A DNA stretch of 64,000 nt from Ochotona curzoniae. Lineage: Eukaryota; Chordata; Mammalia; Lagomorpha; Ochotonidae. The notes beneath the pieces are model-generated. The model saw nothing but the letters and a program-made list of their open reading frames with translations. It did no database searches and was not told the origin of the DNA. Position numbers and translations under genes: made by a program. Numbering within the stretch: position 1 is the first letter of the stretch; each line of letters begins with the position of its first letter. This document shows, in pieces, positions 59,070-64,000 of the stretch. The stretch spans positions 19,542,707-19,606,706 of the forward strand of contig NW_024467121.1 in assembly GCF_017591425.1 (NCBI RefSeq), in the 5' to 3' direction.

Positions 59070-61727
59070 AGAAAAAAAAGTTAAAGGAGCTTAGGTGGCT
59101 TCACAAAGAAATAAATAGCTACTGTGTGACTTAATTCATTTCAAATATACCACAGACCATTATAAGTAGGATATTGTTCTTTAACAACAAAGAAAAAACA
59201 GATAGAAAACATATCTTCCACTAAGGAGCTTCCTTTCCTTTTAGTTGGTAAACACTAGCAATAGAGTGCAGATACACCTGCATAAGAGGTACAGTAAGAA
59301 TGCACATCTGTTTGAACTGTCTGCAACTGGAGAGTGGTGATGGCTGCACAACACTGAATGTCCTTTTTTTAAAAAGTGTAAAAACACCTGGAAATTTTCA
59401 GGCAATGGCATGCTAAAAAGAATAAGAGAAAAATTGAGTGCAGCAGTAAGAAAAAATAAGATGACCAGGATTACAGTACATGGTCCAAAGTATTTTCTCT
59501 CAAAACTCACAGAGGTTGGCAGGGAGCCATGTTACAGGAAAGACTGTATTGTCTCGTTAAATGACAGCAAGTAAAGAAAAGGCAGGAGAAATGAGACGAA
59601 CCCTTCACGCCTCTGGTCTCTCTTTCTTCAGCACACATCTTAAGGCATGAGCTAAAACAAAAGGAATCTGAAGTAGACTTGAGAGGACCTGAGGTTGGCA
59701 CCCTCACCCCACACCCATACTAGCAGGGCCCCAAGGGGCAGCCCTCAGGACAACTGTCGTGTTTATAACAGACACACAAGATGAGGATTCTAACTCAGAA
59801 AAGAAAAAAAGTGTGAAAAAGTCTGAAAAGCAAGTGTTTCTGGAACACATGGCAATGGCTTCCCAAGCGAGTCCTATTTTCAATGCAATCTTAAGTGGAT
59901 CCCCAATAAGTAAAGAGCAAAGTTCTGTTGGAGAGGGTGTGTCAGAACCCAGATTCCTACAACACTCCCTGGAGTACCTTCAAGACTTCTGAGGGTTCCA
60001 CACAGCATAGTTTGAATGCCATTGAAGAGGAAAACGGAAAAAAAAAAAAAAAAGATGGCTATACAATCACCTCACTGATAAGGAGTTTATCTAGACTATG
60101 AATGTGCTGTCACATGTTTGAGCAAGACTCTGTTCAGCCAAAAATTACAGGTGAAAAATAACTGAGCAGTCCAAAAGACACATGGCACTCACATTTAGGG
60201 GATAACTCAGAAAGTTCTTTTCAAATCTATTTACACAGTTTGGATTCAGTCGTCTACTTGATAAATATATATTGTACTACTAGTAAACATGAATATTGTA
60301 TGAACAAAAAATAAATAGAACATATTTCTAAGAAAGTGCCTTCCTTTCTGGAGTACAGCATGCAGTATGGAGGAGAGAATGAATATACAAATAACCCTAA
60401 GAATGCCACACCTCCCTTCTAATGAATGGTCAGGCATAATCAGCATGGGTCAATTGCTGTCAGGGCAGGAGGCTGCAGTTCTTTTCAATCACAGCTTGAA
60501 GGATGTGAAGCCAGGGCAGTTACTAAGGAGAATGTCATTTTCCTACCTGGAAAATAGGCCTTCAAGGCAGAAAAAAAAAAAAAAATGAGATAGATTCTTA
60601 GGGCCAAAAGCAGAAAAAGAACACCAGGCAATGAAGAAAGAAGACTGATTCAAAATGGGCTGTCAGACCCTTCTCAAACTAGTCCCTCAAGGAACACTGG
60701 AAAACAAAAGAGGATAAACATCTATGAAAAGTTTAGGTGCAGGGCTCTAGGAGTGGAAAAGAAACAGACACTTTCCTTCAATGTTCTTATGTTTATCTTT
60801 AAAATAAATGCAAATATTATACTATGCTCTTTTTGTGTTTAATTTTAAAGCAATTACCTACCACCATGCCATGCAGTTTCCATCGCCCCAGAACAACACT
60901 GGTTATTCAGTCATACGTTTGTCAGCTCAAAGTGCTGGTTCAAGGAAGAATGGGCCGGGCCATTCAGAGGCAAGGTCTGAGGCTTGTCAGTCAACTCTTA
61001 CCTGACTTCCATTTCTAGTGTCCATGACTAGACACACACAACCAGGGTAGTTTGTGAAAAATGCCTCAGAAACTGTCTGACAAGGGTTTTGGGGGATTAA
61101 AAGGAAATGACACTCTAAACTGGAAAGATTGTGGCCGGCTTCGTAAAGATGGTAAGTACTGAAGTGGTCAATCAAACATTCTAGGGACTCCATGGATACT
61201 CAAGGGAGGAGCAAAGAAGGAACAGCACTGAACAAAGCTTGTGGGCTCTAGAGAGAGCATGAACAACAGTCAACAAGCTACTTCAGCTGGAGCCAAGACA
61301 ATGGGAAAAATAAAATCCAAAAAGTCATAAGGACCTTGACGCTTTGATCTCCCTGACTGTGATAGGAAATCAATGGAGATTTTCTGTAAGAGAATGACAC
61401 AATATCGCTAGAACTGTCTAACTAATTAAAAGTTTATCTACTTGGCCTCCCTTAAATGTTTTATACTATGCAGAAACCAAGTCCTGTTTTACGATACAGC
61501 ATTGTTGCCAACTTCCCTCTGATGAGTAATATCATCCATCTAGGTCTAACTAGGTCCAAGACCACCACTTCAGGTAATGCTCAAAAGTGATCAAACACAG
61601 AGCTAAAATCTCAAGCAAATGAGGAGATCTTATAAATCAATAAAGAGACAAATCCTAATAATGAGAGAATGGCAAAAGATATGAACAAATAATTCATAAG
61701 GTAAATAAATTATGAATAAATAACTCA
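59070..61727. other. Non-coding sequence, no gene seen
   Basis: Poly(A) runs lie at about 60039-60053 and 60570-60585. The 77-codon frame at 59759-59992 (+) ends 45 bases before the first of these but matches no family I know. Confidence 0.4.
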
Positions 61728-61912
61728 GGGAGCACTGTGGCATAGGGGGTACAGGCACTGCTTCCCAGGCTGCACATTAGCAGGAATCTAGATTGGAACC
61801 GGAGCAGCCAGAATTCAGATGAGGCACTTCGATGCCTTTGATGCACCTTGATGTGGGATGTGGGCTAGCCAAGCAGCAATTTACCCCCACTGTACCACAA
61901 CACTCCTCCCTT
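61728..61912 (-). mobile_element. C-type SINE fragment, mostly reverse, with a short forward head
   Basis: The main part on + reads 'ggctgcacattagcaggaat', 'ttggaaccggagcagccaga' and the head 'ccccactgtaccacaacact' (reverse orientation). It is preceded by 'gggagcactgtggcataggg', which reads like a forward SINE head. Confidence 0.6.
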
Positions 61913-62076
61913 GGGGATATTTCCCTAGGGTAAACACAACGCTGGTTAATACCTCTTGCAAGGCAAGTAGCTGTAGAAGGAATTGGGGTATATTTAGGCC
62001 AGAGAGTGGTAAAGCCATCACTTACTGAGAACAAGTGGAGAGGCTTGAATATTTATGTGTACATCTTTCTTTTTCT

Positions 62077-62371
62077 AAATACTTTATTTATTTTTATTGG
62101 AAAGTCAGATTTTTCCATCCTCTGGTTTACTCACCAAGTGGCCACAATGGCTAGAAATGAGCCAATCTAATGCAAGGAGCCGAGAGCTTCCTTTGAGTCT
62201 CCCACGCAGGTGTAGGATCCCAAGGCCTTTGGGTCATCCTATACTGCTTTCCAAGCCTGTAAGCAGGGAGCTGGATGAGAAGTGGCCCAGCTGGGACACG
62301 AACTGGTGCCCATATGGGATCTCAGAGCATGCTAGGTGAGGATTTAACCACTGAGCCATTGCGCTGGGCCC
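62077..62371 (-). mobile_element. C-type SINE, reverse orientation, pika-like head
   Basis: Landmarks on +: 'tttatttatttttattggaa', 'gagtctcccacgcaggtgta', 'ctggtgcccatatgggatct' and the head 'ccactgagccattgcgctgg'. Confidence 0.9.
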
Positions 62372-63479
62372 TATCTGTATATCTTACCAGAATAAAAAGA
62401 AGATTCTGAGGGCAAGAACTCGAATGGGAAGCATCAGGCTCCCAGCTGTGCATGTCACCATACTACTAAACCCTAAACGAAGTAGCTCTGGGGACTCCAT
62501 TCACAACACAGTCAAGCTGGGGTGTATCCAGAGTGCTGTGTTAACATGACATGGGTGCTGTCTGAACTAGACAGCACCTGAACCATCTAACTCTGCGGGC
62601 AGACATGGTGGAATCAACAGAATAACAGGACTCAATTATCTCTTCAGGGATTTAGCTTAGAGGCTGCACTGCTCCTGACTAAGAACAATGCCAATCAGAT
62701 AGTTCCTTTTAAATGAGAAACTCAGTTCACACGAATCCTGCTATTTCCACAAAACCCTAAGATTGAAACAGCAGAAAGCAGAATATGAATTTCAGTTGGT
62801 GATTTTATAAAACATAAAGCTATAGTCTTCAGGGGCTGACAAGTCACATAGAAAAACCGTAACAAGATTGTCAATGAAGAGCTGCTTGCAAATTCCTGTG
62901 GCAATATTGTGTAACCAAAATCCTACCTTCATTCAATCAGAGATAAAATGTTTATAATCTACTGCTTGGAAAGTGATATCCTTTTCAATGTCATCTGAAG
63001 ACTCCCTTATATGCTATTTACACATCTTCATCATGGATCAGATAAGTGCAAACATGATTAAGTACTAGCTGTGTTATGTTTTTTTGGTCATTTAAATTTT
63101 TTAAGTATTGCAAATTACATAAATACATATGCTGCTTCAGTCTCATATTCAATGTAAATAATAGTAATGATGATGAAAAATGAACATTTTTAATGCCTTT
63201 TCCTTCTAACAGAATCAAAGAACTTGGATAACTTTGGGCCCAAGAACATCTGCATAGGGAAAGCCTTGCCTGAGTGAGACTAGAGGGAAGCCTCTGGGTA
63301 AGGGAATGGAGGCTTACATAGCTGGCTTCCAAACTGCTCTGACCATGGTTCACAGGTTGAGTGCTTCATGATGGCCCAGAACACACATAGAGAAACAACT
63401 TCTGTTCTTGATTATTACTGTTGTGGCAGTCAACATTACTGATAATCCATGAAATCAATACCAGGACCCACTTACAGGT
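62372..63479. other. Non-coding sequence, no gene seen
   Basis: No supported feature. Confidence 0.4.
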
Positions 63480-64000
63480 CACACTACTTGTATACAAAAC
63501 CCTGCCTTTGATGTTCTTTCAGGACATTGCCTAGGCACACTCTTTCTGGATCTTTTGACCCTCTATCCCTGGTTCTAGAACCTACAAGAACTGCAACTCA
63601 AACATCTCTTCATCCACAGCCATCCACAAGCCTTTGTAAAAGGTACCACCAATTTGGCTGTCCAAGCCAGATATCTGAGAGTTAACCCTATTCCCCTCCC
63701 TCTCACAGCACATTAATCACTGAGTCCTGCTTTTTATAACTTCTAAATTACTTTAGAATCCTTTCAGTTCTCTTCTGCCACCACCCCATTTCCATTATCA
63801 CTTGATGGGGCTACTGCCAAAAGCCTTCAGTATCACTCCCCTCCAATCTATATTCTACCCTGAAGCTAGAGTGATCTTTCAAAAATGCAAATCTAATTAT
63901 ATCGTGTACCTCTATGGAATGCCAATGACCTGAGTTTAGTCCCTGTCTCCCTAGACCTTTCCCCACATCTGGCCTCCTTGCCTAGTTCTCCAATCTCAGC
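63480..64000 (+). mobile_element. L2 fragment running off the window end
   Basis: 'gctagagtgatctttcaaaa', 'atgcaaatctaattatatcg' and 'ctggcctccttgcctagttc' match the L2 stretch that reads agagtgatctttctaaaa, caaatctgatcatgtcac and ctggcccctgcctacctc. The upstream boundary is uncertain. Confidence 0.55.

Noticed and set aside
59759..59992. 77-codon charged frame on + followed by poly(A) about 45 bases later
   Set aside because: Considered as a retrocopy end, but I recognise no parent protein and see no target duplication. Poly(A) runs are common here.
1..64000. CRISPR array, operon, phage or other prokaryotic system
   Set aside because: No regularly spaced repeats, no dense coding and no ribosome-binding pattern. 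The window is mammalian intron and flank.

Overview
This window looks like mammalian nuclear DNA from a lagomorph, most likely a pika (Ochotona). It is AT-rich and intron-like and contains roughly thirty full or partial copies of the lagomorph tRNA-derived C-type SINE. The two best-preserved copies carry the 5' head that I associate with pikas ('gcgcagtggcgcaagtg', 'ccttgcacgcccaggatccc') rather than the rabbit head. Ancient mammalian repeats (MIR, L2, old L1 3' ends, MER5-like, MaLR-type LTRs) fill much of the rest.

One protein-coding gene is supported. Five internal coding exons of BEND7 (BEN domain-containing protein 7) lie on the minus strand, in transcription order 49787-49485, 47415-47293, 42143-41875, 30014-29789 and 6781-6662. 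All have AG/GT splice sites and all join in frame: 1041 coding bases, about 347 codons. In protein order they encode a charged N-terminal segment, a Cys-rich/heptad segment, a Lys/Arg-rich probable nuclear localisation segment, and the C-terminal BEN domain, which is split over the last two exons by an intron of about 23 kb. The start-codon exon and the terminal stop-codon exon were not found. They are either outside the window (upstream would be above 64000, downstream below 1) or too short to recognise.

Layout. 1-6661: 3' side of the gene, repeats only. 6662-6781: last recognised exon. 6782-29788: long intron with SINEs, old L1 pieces and a compound CA/CT microsatellite. 29789-30014: BEN exon. 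30015-41874: intron with the youngest SINEs, a nested SINE insertion and a G-quadruplex-type G tract on the transcribed-sense strand. 41875-49787: three exons within 8 kb. 49788-64000: upstream intronic or flanking DNA with a TA-rich tract, an LTR split by two SINEs and a dense SINE cluster.

I saw no CpG-island promoter, tRNA or rRNA gene, CRISPR array, prokaryotic gene or intact transposon gene. I found no previously undescribed system. The items most worth a second look are a possible read-through C-terminus after the last BEN exon, the intronic G4 motif, a small inverted-repeat element family and the nested SINE.
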